Below, piece by piece: positions 7,571 to 15,493 of a DNA stretch of 36,563 nt (positions are counted from its first letter, which is position 1; each line of letters begins with the position of its first letter). This DNA comes from an uncultured Collinsella sp. (GTDB lineage Bacteria > Actinomycetota > Coriobacteriia > Coriobacteriales > Coriobacteriaceae): contig USAX01000004.1 in the NCBI GenBank assembly GCA_900552705.1, forward strand, positions 1-36,563. Direction: 5' to 3'. The notes below the pieces were generated by a model. The model ran no database searches. It was not told where the DNA came from and saw only the letters and a list, made by a program, of their open reading frames with translations. Made by a program: the position numbers and the translations under genes.

Positions 7571-8389
7571 ATGTCTGCAATCACTATTCTGCTTGTTGCG
7601 ATTGTCGCGTTGCTTGCCGGTATGGAAGGCATTCTGGATGAGTTCCAGTTCCATCAGCCGCTCGTGGCATGCACGCTTATCGGTCTCGTAACCGGTCACC
7701 TTCAGGAGGGCATCCTCCTGGGCGGTTCGCTCCAGATGATGGCCCTTGGCTGGGCTAACGTCGGCGCCGCCGTCGCGCCTGACGCCGCTCTGGCCTCGGT
7801 CGCTTCTTCGATCATCATGGTGCTCGCCCTCAACGGTGGCGCCACCGATTCGGCCAAGGCCGTTACCGCCGCCATCGCCGTCGCCGTCCCGCTGTCGGTC
7901 GCTGGTCTGTTCCTGACCATGATCTGCCGTACCCTGGCTACCGCTATGGTTCACGGCATGGACGCCTGCGCCGAGAAGGGCGACTTCGCCGGCATCGAGC
8001 GTTGGCAGTACGCCGGCATCCTCATGCAGGGTGTTCGTATCGCCATCCCGGCAGTACTTCTGTGCATCATCCCGGCCGAGGCCGTTACCAACGCGCTTAA
8101 CGCTATGCCCGATTGGCTGTCCGGCGGCATGGCTGTCGGCGGCGGCATGGTCGCTTCCGTCGGTTACGCCATGGTCATCAACATGATGGCCACCAAGGAG
8201 ACCTGGCCGTTCTTCATCCTCGGCTTTGTCCTTGCTGCCATCCCTCAGCTCACGCTGATCGCCCTTGGCCTCATCGGCATCTCCCTTGCCCTCATCTACC
8301 TTGGCCTTAAGGATCTGGCCAAGCAGGGTGGCGGCATGGGCGGTGGCTCCGGTGACCCGCTCGGCGACATTCTGAACGATTACGAGTAG
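7571..8389 (+). CDS. manY: PTS mannose/fructose/sorbose-family EIIC permease
   Basis: This 272-residue polytopic protein matches the IIC subunit of the mannose-type PTS. It is hydrophobic nearly throughout, with the typical early motif (MEGILDEFQFHQPLVACTLIGLVTGHLQEGILLGGSLQMMALGW) shared by ManY and SorA-type proteins, and ends in a Gly-rich, acidic tail. With IID it forms the membrane channel that accepts the sugar. The ATG has AAAGGAGGG upstream, and the gene starts 18 bp after manX, so it is in the same operon. Codon use is as biased as in manX. Confidence 0.95.
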   Translation: MSAITILLVAIVALLAGMEGILDEFQFHQPLVACTLIGLVTGHLQEGILLGGSLQMMALGWANVGAAVAPDAALASVASSIIMVLALNGGATDSAKAVTAAIAVAVPLSVAGLFLTMICRTLATAMVHGMDACAEKGDFAGIERWQYAGILMQGVRIAIPAVLLCIIPAEAVTNALNAMPDWLSGGMAVGGGMVASVGYAMVINMMATKETWPFFILGFVLAAIPQLTLIALGLIGISLALIYLGLKDLAKQGGGMGGGSGDPLGDILNDYE

Positions 8390-8405
8390 GAGGGGAGTGA
8401 TACAT

Positions 8406-9326
8406 ATGGCAGAGAACAAGATTCAGCTCACCAAGGCTGACCGTAAGAAGGTTTGCTTCCGTCATCAGTTCCTTCAGGGCTCGTGGAACTACGAGCGTAT
8501 GCAGAACGGCGGCTGGTGCTTCGCAATGATCCCTGCGATCAAGAAGCTCTACACCAGCAAGGATGACCAGATTGCCGCTCTTAAGCGCCACCTGGAGTTC
8601 TATAACACCCACCCCTATGTTTCCGCCCCCGTCATTGGCGTTACCCTCGCTCTCGAGGAGGAGCGCGCCAACGGTGCTCCGATTGACGACGTCGCCATTC
8701 AGGGCGTCAAGGTCGGTATGATGGGCCCGCTCGCCGGCGTCGGCGACCCCGCCTTCTGGTTCACCCTTCGCCCGATTCTGGGTGCTCTGGGCGCTTCCCT
8801 GGCCCTGTCCGGCAGCATCGCCGGTCCGCTGCTGTTCTTCTTCGCGTGGAACATCATCCGTTACGCCTTCCTGTGGTACACGCAGGAGTTTGGCTACAAG
8901 GTCGGCTCCTCCATCGCCAAGGACCTCTCCGGCGGTCTGATGGGCAAGGTCACCGAGGGCGCTTCCATCCTGGGTATGTTCATCATCGGCGCCCTGGTCG
9001 AGCGCTGGGTGTCCATCTCCTTCACCCCGGTCGTCTCCAAGGTCACGCAGTCTGCTGGCGCCTTTATCGACTGGGCTAATCTGCCCTCCGGTTCTGAGGG
9101 TGTCAAGGAAGCACTGACGATGTATAACTCCATCGGTGCTAACGCCCTTGATCAGGTGAAGGTCACCACGCTTCAGGCTAACCTCGATCAGCTCATCCCC
9201 GGCCTTGCCGCCGTGTGCCTGACCCTGCTGGTCTGCAAGCTCCTCAAGAAGAAGGTCAGCCCGATCGTCATCATCCTGGCTCTCTTCGCCATCGGCATCA
9301 TCGGTCGCGTCTGCGGCTTCATGTAA
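8406..9326 (+). CDS. manZ: PTS mannose/fructose/sorbose-family EIID permease
   Basis: The 306-residue IID subunit starts with a soluble part (KADRKKVCFRHQFLQGSWNYERMQNGGWCFAMIPAI) typical of ManZ-family proteins. It continues with GVTLALEEERANG and the motif VKVGMMGPLAGVGDPAFWFTLRPILGAL, and ends with hydrophobic segments from about residue 195. It pairs with IIC in the membrane. I chose the ATG at 8406, 10 nt after AGGAGGGG; an in-frame GTG at 8397 sits directly on that site and is unlikely. It starts 16 bp after manY. A terminator candidate follows at 9383. Confidence 0.95.
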   Translation: MAENKIQLTKADRKKVCFRHQFLQGSWNYERMQNGGWCFAMIPAIKKLYTSKDDQIAALKRHLEFYNTHPYVSAPVIGVTLALEEERANGAPIDDVAIQGVKVGMMGPLAGVGDPAFWFTLRPILGALGASLALSGSIAGPLLFFFAWNIIRYAFLWYTQEFGYKVGSSIAKDLSGGLMGKVTEGASILGMFIIGALVERWVSISFTPVVSKVTQSAGAFIDWANLPSGSEGVKEALTMYNSIGANALDQVKVTTLQANLDQLIPGLAAVCLTLLVCKLLKKKVSPIVIILALFAIGIIGRVCGFM

Positions 9327-9382
9327 GCACGTTTCGGCTTAAGACCGAGAATTGCTAGGCAAGGGCTTTTGAGCCATTGAAA

Positions 9383-9430
9383 CGGACCGCACCCGGTGGG
9401 TACACTGGATGCGGTCCGATTGTTTTATTT
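9383..9430 (+). terminator. Terminator after manXYZ
   Basis: CGGACCGCA (9383-9391) pairs perfectly with TGCGGTCCG (9410-9418) over an 18-nt loop, followed by ATTGTTTTATTT. The U-rich tail fits Rho-independent termination. It ends right before the ribosome site of the DUF956 gene, so partial read-through could still lower that gene's level relative to manXYZ. Confidence 0.75.
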
Positions 9431-9446
9431 GGAGGGCGAGGCGCGC

Positions 9447-9845
9447 ATGGCGCAATCTCAGAACAGCACGGTCGATCTGGCAACGCCGGCAACCTGCCTG
9501 ATGGGGCTTACCAGTCACGGTAACGTAATGGTGGGCAATAAGGCGTTTGAGTACTATAACGAGCGCAATCCCGAGGATTTTATTCAGATCCCGTGGGATG
9601 AGGTCGACTATATTGCCGCTGAGGTTTTGCGCGGCACCAAGAAGATTACGCGTTTTGCCATCTTTACCAAAGAGAATGGCCACTTTACGTTTTCGACGCG
9701 CAATGACAAGGAAACGCTTCGCGCGGTGCGTAAGTACATTGACGAGGACAAGCTCGTTCGTTCGCCCGACTTTATCGATGTGACGGCCAAGGGCGCCAAG
9801 AGCATCCCCTCCGTCATCAAGAACCTTTTCCACAAAGGCAACTAG
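9447..9845 (+). CDS. manO: DUF956 family protein, ManO-like
   Basis: This 132-residue soluble protein follows the mannose-type PTS genes, as DUF956 (ManO) proteins do in many lactic acid bacteria. It has the family look: an N-terminal beta-rich part (ATCLMGLTSHGNVMVGNKAFEYYN), then IPWDEVDYIAAEVL and a C-terminal helix (AIKNLF-like). Its role is thought to be regulatory or accessory to the PTS, but the mechanism is not known. The ATG at 9447 has GGAGGGCGAG 6-16 nt upstream; upstream in-frame codons would run through the terminator and are unlikely. It is separated from manZ by 120 bp containing that terminator. Confidence 0.85.
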   Translation: MAQSQNSTVDLATPATCLMGLTSHGNVMVGNKAFEYYNERNPEDFIQIPWDEVDYIAAEVLRGTKKITRFAIFTKENGHFTFSTRNDKETLRAVRKYIDEDKLVRSPDFIDVTAKGAKSIPSVIKNLFHKGN

Positions 9846-9870
9846 TCATTAAAGAGCGCCCCCCTAAAGT

Positions 9871-10070
9871 GGGACGCGGTTTCCCATGAGGCTCGATCGG
9901 GAAAGTGCATCCCGGTTCGAGTGCCGATTGCGGGATGTAGTTTCCGGAACGGGCCCGTTTGGGAAACCGTGTCCCGTTTCGAGCCGAAATTCTGGGACAC
10001 AGTTTCCCAGCGAGGTCTCATGGGGAAAGTCTGACCCAGAATTTGCCTGGATAGTGGGACGCACTTTCCG
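9871..10070. repeat. Array of seven 15-bp repeats in alternating orientation
   Basis: Units start at 9871, 9899, 9932, 9961, 9994, 10023 and 10056. Odd units read close to GGGACRCRGTTTCCC and even units read as its reverse complement. Start-to-start steps are 28, 33, 29, 33, 29 and 33 bp, so two units repeat about every 62 bp. Units 4 and 5 pair with a single mismatch over an 18-nt loop. The spacers (13-14 and 18 bp) are mostly unrelated, although TTTCCCATGAG after unit 1 reappears inverted near unit 6. No gene is credible in this stretch (9846-10150): the open frames here are by-products of the repeats. Function unknown. Confidence 0.85.
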
Positions 10071-10134
10071 GAGGGCTGTTCCACCGCAACTTCGAAGAGT
10101 GGGTATACGCTGCATTACAGCGGCGTAAATCTGC

Positions 10135-10140
10135 TACACT
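10135..10140 (+). promoter_or_regulatory. Possible -10 of the tRNA-Arg gene
   Basis: TACACT lies 10 bp before the tRNA 5' end, the right distance for transcription to start near the mature end. No convincing -35 is seen (TGCATT at 10111-10116 is the nearest). The same hexamer occurs upstream of two kinase operons (20654-20659 on minus, 26551-26556 on plus). Confidence 0.35.
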
Positions 10141-10150
10141 AATACAACAT

Positions 10151-10226
10151 GCCTCCGTAGCTCAGGGGATAGAGCACCGCTCTCCTAAAGCGGGTGTCGA
10201 CGGTTCGAATCCGCCCGGGGGCACCA
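10151..10226 (+). tRNA. tRNA-Arg(CCT)
   Basis: A complete cloverleaf with encoded CCA. The acceptor stem GCCTCCG/CGGGGGC has one G-T pair. The D-arm is GCTC-AGGGGATA-GAGC. The anticodon stem CCGCT/AGCGG has the loop CTCCTAA, so the anticodon is CCT, reading AGG. The T-loop is TTCGAAT. The T-stem GACGG/CCGCC has an A-C mismatch at its second pair, which is unusual; a G there would restore it. Discriminator base A is followed by CCA (10224-10226). Confidence 0.97.
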
Positions 10227-10236
10227 GAGATTTGCC

Positions 10237-10272
10237 GAGCCCGGTACCGCTACGGTGCCGGGCTCTTCTGGT
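10237..10272 (+). terminator. Terminator of tRNA-Arg
   Basis: GAGCCCGGTACCG (10237-10249) pairs with CGGTGCCGGGCTC (10253-10265) with one G-T pair and a CTA loop, followed by TTCTGGT. It starts 11 nt after the tRNA CCA. The U-run is short. Confidence 0.7.
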
Positions 10273-10282
10273 CTAAGGGCAG

Positions 10283-10304
10283 GGTTCGAGCCGTCGACAC
10301 CCGC
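10283..10304 (-). pseudogene. Inverted fragment of the tRNA-Arg gene
   Basis: This 22-bp stretch is the reverse complement of 10190-10211 (end of the anticodon stem, variable loop and T-arm of the tRNA) with 20 of 22 matches, including CCGTCGACACCCGC exactly. It keeps the same T-stem mismatch base, so it derives from this tRNA and not from a standard one. Confidence 0.7.
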
Positions 10305-10329
10305 GTCACCAATTTCCCCGCGGGGGGAG

Positions 10330-10402
10330 TTTTCGAATCAGCCCGGGGACACCAGAGATTGATCGAGCCCGGTACACCGTCACGGTACCGGGCTCTTCTG
10401 GT
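10330..10402 (+). repeat. Degenerate direct copy of the tRNA 3' end and its terminator
   Basis: TTTTCGAATCAGCCCGGGG, then ACACCAGAGATTG and a second GAGCCCGGTAC...GTACCGGGCTC hairpin (10365-10375/10385-10395) followed by TTCTGGTT, match 10202-10273 closely. The 5' half of the tRNA is absent, so it is not a functional tRNA. The hairpin may act as a second terminator. Confidence 0.75.
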
Positions 10403-10412
10403 TCATGTCATG

Positions 10413-10454
10413 TCAAAAACGAAGCGCCCGCTTGCTGGGGGAGCAAGCGGGCGC
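10413..10454 (-). terminator. Terminator of the minus-strand envelope cluster
   Basis: Perfect 13-bp arms GCGCCCGCTTGCT (10424-10436) and AGCAAGCGGGCGC (10442-10454) have a 5-nt loop. Read on the minus strand, the stem is followed by TTCGTTTTTGACA. It lies 53 bp after the stop of the PASTA kinase gene and closes the cluster that begins at 20573. Confidence 0.88.
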
Positions 10455-10506
10455 CTGTGAGCGAATATGTTTGCGGCGGGAGCCGTAATGGGCGGTGGGG
10501 CGGCGA

Positions 10507-12474
10507 CTAGTTGGTCGTACCGGAATCGTCGCCCGTGCTCGTGCCCGAGCCAGAGCCCGAACCCGAGCCAGAAATCGAAACCGTCAGCATAATCGTGCTG
10601 TCGGTGGACTGCTTGCCGGTGGGGGAGACGCCCGTAACGGTGGCATCCTCGTTACCGCTCACGGGATTGCCGTTCTGGTCACAGAAGCCAATGTTATAGA
10701 AACCGGCGTTGTTGAGCGCGGTAACGGCGGCGGAAATGCTCTTGCCGTATAGGTTGCCCGGGACGGAGGCCTTGCCGGACTTCTTGGCAATGACGACAGT
10801 GATCGTGGCGCCGGGCTTCTGCTTGCCACTGGGGTTCCAGCTAATGACGGTGCCCTCGGTGACGGAGTCGTTCTCCTGGTAGCTGACGTCGACGCCAAAG
10901 CCTGCCATATCGAGGGCGTTGCGCGCCTGGGCCTCGGTCATGTCGGTCAGGTCGGGGACGGACGTGGTATCCGGGCCGCTCGAGACCTTGTACGAGATGG
11001 TCGTGCCCTTCTCGACTTCCTTACCGGCTTCGGTGCCCTGCTCAAAGACCTGGCCCTCATCGGCCTCGTTGGCCTCCTCGGAGGCGTTGCCCTTCAGGCC
11101 AACGCTTGCCAGCGCGGCTTCTGCCTGGTCCTTGGTCAGGCCGACCAGCCGGGGAACCTCGACCTTCTCGGAGGGCTTGGGGCCCTTGGAGATTACCAGG
11201 TTCACCTTGGTGCCCTTGGCCTTCTTGGTGTTGCCGTTGGGCGTCTGCTCGGCGACCTTGCCCTCGTCGACATCGTCGTTGTAGCTTTGGTCGATGGTGC
11301 CGACCTCGAGGCCGGCTTCCTTGATCTGCTCGACGGCAGTCTGCTGGTCCTTGCCTAGCACATCGGGCACGGTGACCTGCTCGCCGCCAAAGAGTCCTGT
11401 GGCAAAGGCCACCACGATACCGATGACGGCAACGGCTGCCACCACGGCGGCGATGATCTTGTTCTTGTTGGATTTGGGCTTTTCGACCTCGTAGGAGCCG
11501 GTGGAGCCCGAAACCGAGCTACGGGCGGTATTCTGGCCGCTCACGCCCGAGACGGGACGCACCATGGCGCGCGTCTGATCGGAAAGCTCGCGAGTCTTGG
11601 TGGCGCCCAGCTCACCGGGGGCACCGATGATGCGCGTGGGCTCCGAGATGTTGACGGCACGGCCCGACAGGTAGCTGTTGAGCACCTGACGCAGCTCGTC
11701 GGCGGTCTGGAAGCGGTTTGCCGGGTCCTTCTCCATGCACTTGAGGATGATGCGCTCAAGGTCGGCGTCGACACCGGAGTTGATCTGGCTCGGCGGAATA
11801 GGCAGCTCGTTGACCTGCTTGAGTGCGACCGAGATAGCGTCGTCACCGTCAAAGGGAACGCGGCCGGTGGCGCACTCGTACATCACGACGCCCAGCGAGT
11901 AGATATCCGAGGTGGGGCCGAGGTCCTGACCACGGGTCTGCTCGGGGCTGACGTAGTGGGCGGTTCCCAGCACGTTGTTGTCTTGCGTGAGGTGGCTGTT
12001 CTTGGCGCGCGCGATGCCAAAGTCCATCACCTTGATGTTGCCGTCTGGCAGCACCATGATGTTCTGCGGCTTAATGTCGCGGTGGATGATCTCGTGCTTG
12101 TGGGCGACCGAAAGCGCGGAGCTGATCTGCGAGCCGATCTGGGCGACCTTCTTGGGGTCGAGGGCGCCGTGGCTCTTGATGCCGCTCTTAAGGTCGGTGC
12201 CGCGCAGGTACTCCATGACGATGTAATAGGTGTCGCCGTCCTTGCCCCAATCGTAGACGCCCACGATATAGGGGGAGGAGAGACCGGCTGCTGCCTGGGC
12301 CTCCTGCTTAAAGCGTGCGGCGAAGGTTGCGTCGCCAGCATACTGCGGCAGCATGATCTTGACGGCTACCGTGCGGTCGAGGACCTGGTCCTGCGCACGG
12401 TAGACGGTCGCCATACCGCCTGTCCCCACCTTATCCTTGAGGAGGTATCTTCCCCCGAGGACCCTCTGTTCCAT
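10507..12474 (-). CDS. pknB: PASTA-domain Ser/Thr protein kinase, PknB/StkP type
   Basis: This 655-residue membrane kinase has a cytoplasmic catalytic domain at about residues 8-270: Gly loop GTGGMATVYRA near 17, Lys39 in AVKIM, catalytic HRDIKPQN at 131-138, then DFGIA and a SPEQ motif in the activation segment. A juxtamembrane stretch with many Thr/Ser follows, then one transmembrane helix at about 337-361. Four extracellular PASTA repeats fill about 363-635, each with a V-P-D/R-L opening, ending in a Gly/Ser-rich tail. PASTA repeats bind muropeptides or lipid II in characterised homologues, so it likely senses cell-wall state. The ATG at 12474 has AGGAG 6 nt upstream; an in-frame ATG at 12489 is less well placed. 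It ends the fha-pstP-SEDS/PBP cluster and lies 132 bp after its upstream neighbour. Confidence 0.95.
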   Translation of the reverse strand: MEQRVLGGRYLLKDKVGTGGMATVYRAQDQVLDRTVAVKIMLPQYAGDATFAARFKQEAQAAAGLSSPYIVGVYDWGKDGDTYYIVMEYLRGTDLKSGIKSHGALDPKKVAQIGSQISSALSVAHKHEIIHRDIKPQNIMVLPDGNIKVMDFGIARAKNSHLTQDNNVLGTAHYVSPEQTRGQDLGPTSDIYSLGVVMYECATGRVPFDGDDAISVALKQVNELPIPPSQINSGVDADLERIILKCMEKDPANRFQTADELRQVLNSYLSGRAVNISEPTRIIGAPGELGATKTRELSDQTRAMVRPVSGVSGQNTARSSVSGSTGSYEVEKPKSNKNKIIAAVVAAVAVIGIVVAFATGLFGGEQVTVPDVLGKDQQTAVEQIKEAGLEVGTIDQSYNDDVDEGKVAEQTPNGNTKKAKGTKVNLVISKGPKPSEKVEVPRLVGLTKDQAEAALASVGLKGNASEEANEADEGQVFEQGTEAGKEVEKGTTISYKVSSGPDTTSVPDLTDMTEAQARNALDMAGFGVDVSYQENDSVTEGTVISWNPSGKQKPGATITVVIAKKSGKASVPGNLYGKSISAAVTALNNAGFYNIGFCDQNGNPVSGNEDATVTGVSPTGKQSTDSTIMLTVSISGSGSGSGSGTSTGDDSGTTN

Positions 12475-12606
12475 TCCTGCTCCTAACATAACTATTCGCT
12501 CAACGATGTGTGTAGTACCTACGATGTGGCCGCTGGGGCCGTGTGGCGCGTTGCCGCTAACTCTTCGGCCGCGGCGCGCCTCGGGTGTCCGATTCGATCA
12601 TGGGCA

Positions 12607-15477
12607 TCACGCTCCCTGTGCGGCGAGCGCCGCGGTCAGGACGATGCCGGCAATCTTGGCCGCCTTGACGTCGTGTTTGTCGTAATCCTCCAAGGCCACC
12701 GAGATGGCGACCGTGGGTGAATCGTAAGGTGCAAAGCCAACGAACATCGAGTTGACGTTGGTGCCGCCGATCTCGGCCGAGCCGGTCTTGCCGGCGACCT
12801 TGACGCCGGGGACCTGGGCATCGGTGCCGGTACCGGACTGGACGACGGCGAGCATGGCCTGCTTGACCTGGTCGGCCGTGGCGGAGCTGACGGCCTGACC
12901 CAGCGAGCGGGACTGCGTGGTCTTGACCACAGTTCCGTCCGGGGCGAGTACCTGGGCTACAAAGTACGGGTCCATGACCACGCCACTGTTAGCGATGGCG
13001 GCGGCAATCACGGCGTTTTGCATGACGGTGGTCTGCGGCCCGGGCGTGTGGTCCATGCCGACAGGCTGGCCGGCGCCGGCCCAGGCGGTCTCCCACTCGG
13101 TCATGAGCGACGGGTCGGCCATGATGGAGGCCGCGGAGGTCAGGTCTTGGCCGAGCTTTTGGCCGTAGCCAAAGGCGTTGGCAAACTGCACGAGCGTGTT
13201 TGCGCCAACTTCGTTTGCCACCTGGCCAAAGACGACGTTGGAAGACACGGCAAAGGCCTGCTGCAGGCTGATGGTGCCGTAGCTCTCGTTGGCATAGTTG
13301 GTGACCGGCGCGTTGCCGATGTCCATGGAGCCGGGCGCCTGGTAGGTGCTGGTAAGGCTGGCGGTGCCGGTCTCGAGTGCCGCGGAAAGCGTAACGACCT
13401 TAAACGTGGAGCCCGGCGTGTACAGCGCGTCCATGGCGCGATTGTACATGGAGCCGTCCTCGCCGCCGCCCGCCTGCAGCAGGGCGTCGATGTTGGTGTT
13501 GTCATAGGTGGGCGAGCTGGCGCATGCGAGCACCGCACCGGTACGCGGGTCGATGACCACTACAGCGCCCTTAAAGCCCTTGAGCGCCTGCTCGGCCGCC
13601 GTCTGGATACGCGAGTCGATGGTGAGCTTGGCGGTGTTGCCCGGCTGGGTCTGGCCCGCGAGCGAAGCGATGGCGTTGTTCCAGCTGGAGTAATCCTTAG
13701 AGCCGGTGAGCGTGTCGTTCATGACACTCTCGATGGCGGTGGTGCCATACTGCTGGCTCACGTAGCCAACCACGTGCGCTGCCAGGTTGCCGTTGGGGTA
13801 GGAGCGTACGTAGGTGCCGTCCTCCTGCTGCAGCGACTCGGCCAGCGTCACGCCGTCGGACGTGATGATGGAACCGCGCTGGATGTACTTGGAGCGGGCG
13901 ATAGTGTGGTTGTTGGTCGGCATATCCTGATAGTCCTTGGCCTTGATGACCTGGACATAGGTGAGGTTGCCGATAAGGATGGCGAACAGCGCCGTAAAGG
14001 CGAGCACCGCACGGGTTAGACGGTTGGCGAGCGCAACGCGGCCGAGCACACCGGATTCAGGCGTGTCGAGCAGGCGACGGCGCATGCGCGAGCCGACGGA
14101 ATGGCTGCCGCTGCCGTAGGAAGACGAGGTGGCAAAGCGCGTGCCCGTCGGGGCGGCGGCAGATGCGACCTGATCATCGGTGATGGCGGCCATAGTGCCG
14201 GTGCCGGTAAGCTCGGCCTCGCGTCCGGTCGCCTCGTCACCGGCGCGCAGCAGGAGCGCGACGATGATAAAGCTTGCCAGCAGCGAGGAACCGCCCTGGC
14301 TCATAAAGGGCAGGGTGACGCCGGTCAGCGGGATCAGGCGGGTAACGCCGCCCACGATTAAAAAGGCCTGGAAGCTGATGGCGGCCGTAAGGCCCGTGGC
14401 GCTAAAGGCGGCGAGGTCGGATTTAGCGCGGGCAGCCGTGGTGAGGCCACGCACGGCAAAGAGCATAAACAGGATGAGCACGGCGCCGCCGCCCAAAAGG
14501 CCCATCTCCTCGCCGATGGCCGAGAAGATAAAGTCGGACTCGACGACAGGGATGTTGTTGGCCATGCCGTTGCCGATACCAACACCGACCAGACCGCCAT
14601 CGGCAAGCGAGAAGAGCGACTGGACGATCTGGTAGCCCTGGCCCTGGGCGTCCTTAAACGGATCGACCCAAACCTGGAAACGCACCTGAACGTGAGACAG
14701 GAACTTGTAGGCGCCCACGGCTCCAACGGCTAAGAGCGCAAGGCCGATAACGACATACGAGAATCGTCCCGTGGCAACGTAGAGCATCAGCAAGAAGATG
14801 GTGTAGAACAGCACGGCCGAACCCAGATCGCGTTCGAAGACGACGACGAGCAGGCACACACCCCACACGGCAAACAGCGGCAGCAGCAGTCGCAGGCGAG
14901 GGATCTTAAAGCCCAGGATCTTGCGGTTGGAGATGGAGAGCAGCTCGCGGTTCTCGGCCAGGTACCCGGCCAGGAACAGCACGATAAAGACCTTGGCGAA
15001 CTCGCCGGGCTGGATGGTAAAGCCCGCGATGCGAATCCACAGCTTGGAGCCCGAGATCGTGGTGCCGATAAAGATAGGCAGCATCAACAGAATGATGCCG
15101 ATAATGCCAAAGGTGTACTTGTAGCGCATGACTACGTCGAGGTTCTTAACCAACGCGAGCGTTCCCACCATCAGGGCCACCGAGACAAACAGGATGATGA
15201 GCTGTGAGATGGCGAGAGCGGGGGCGAGACGCGTCACGAACGTGATGCCGATGCCCGAAAGCACAAAGACAATGGGCAGGATGGCGGGGTCGGCACCGGG
15301 CGCCAAGATGCGCACGGCAATGTGGGCCGCGGCAAAGGCGGCAAAGAGGCCGATCGGTACGGCGAGCGTCTCAAAGGAGATGGCAGCGCCCGCGGTGAGG
15401 ACGTACATCGCATACAGCAGGATGACGGGGAACGCCGAGGCGATGAGCAAGAGCAGCTCGGTGTTGCGGCGACTCAT
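12607..15477 (-). CDS. Fused SEDS glycosyltransferase (RodA/FtsW) and class B penicillin-binding protein
   Basis: One uninterrupted 956-residue frame joins two enzymes that are normally separate. Residues about 1-430 are the polytopic SEDS peptidoglycan polymerase, with VWVDPFKDAQGQGYQIVQS, ADGGLVGVGIGNG and the catalytic-region motif ESDFIFSAIGEEMG. A Ser/Ala-rich linker leads to a further transmembrane helix at about 490-510. The PBP dimerisation region follows and the transpeptidase domain starts near 625: active Ser690 in STFK, Ser745-x-Asn747, and Lys897-Thr-Gly. It would polymerise glycan strands and crosslink them outside the membrane. The ATG at 15477 fits AAAGGGA; the GTG at 15486 touches that site. 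It lies where rodA and pbpA lie in the actinobacterial cluster, 16 bp after the phosphatase gene. Confidence 0.95.
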   Translation of the reverse strand: MSRRNTELLLLIASAFPVILLYAMYVLTAGAAISFETLAVPIGLFAAFAAAHIAVRILAPGADPAILPIVFVLSGIGITFVTRLAPALAISQLIILFVSVALMVGTLALVKNLDVVMRYKYTFGIIGIILLMLPIFIGTTISGSKLWIRIAGFTIQPGEFAKVFIVLFLAGYLAENRELLSISNRKILGFKIPRLRLLLPLFAVWGVCLLVVVFERDLGSAVLFYTIFLLMLYVATGRFSYVVIGLALLAVGAVGAYKFLSHVQVRFQVWVDPFKDAQGQGYQIVQSLFSLADGGLVGVGIGNGMANNIPVVESDFIFSAIGEEMGLLGGGAVLILFMLFAVRGLTTAARAKSDLAAFSATGLTAAISFQAFLIVGGVTRLIPLTGVTLPFMSQGGSSLLASFIIVALLLRAGDEATGREAELTGTGTMAAITDDQVASAAAPTGTRFATSSSYGSGSHSVGSRMRRRLLDTPESGVLGRVALANRLTRAVLAFTALFAILIGNLTYVQVIKAKDYQDMPTNNHTIARSKYIQRGSIITSDGVTLAESLQQEDGTYVRSYPNGNLAAHVVGYVSQQYGTTAIESVMNDTLTGSKDYSSWNNAIASLAGQTQPGNTAKLTIDSRIQTAAEQALKGFKGAVVVIDPRTGAVLACASSPTYDNTNIDALLQAGGGEDGSMYNRAMDALYTPGSTFKVVTLSAALETGTASLTSTYQAPGSMDIGNAPVTNYANESYGTISLQQAFAVSSNVVFGQVANEVGANTLVQFANAFGYGQKLGQDLTSAASIMADPSLMTEWETAWAGAGQPVGMDHTPGPQTTVMQNAVIAAAIANSGVVMDPYFVAQVLAPDGTVVKTTQSRSLGQAVSSATADQVKQAMLAVVQSGTGTDAQVPGVKVAGKTGSAEIGGTNVNSMFVGFAPYDSPTVAISVALEDYDKHDVKAAKIAGIVLTAALAAQGA

Positions 15478-15493
15478 AAGCGGCACTCCCTTT

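Noticed and set aside
6482..8419. Open frame of 645 codons antisense to manX and manY
   Set aside because: Same cause: biased codons of highly expressed genes leave few antisense stops. It spans two real genes and has no ribosome site or recognisable domain.
9871..10070. CRISPR array
   Set aside because: Repeats are 15 bp and alternate in orientation, spacers are 13-18 bp, and no cas gene is present.
9842..10128. Small open frames inside the repeat array
   Set aside because: Three frames on both strands are open at once because of the inverted repeats. None has a ribosome site or a plausible protein.
12490..12606. Small gene between the fused SEDS/PBP gene and the PASTA kinase
   Set aside because: Only a 14-codon frame with no support; the gap looks like an ordinary spacer.
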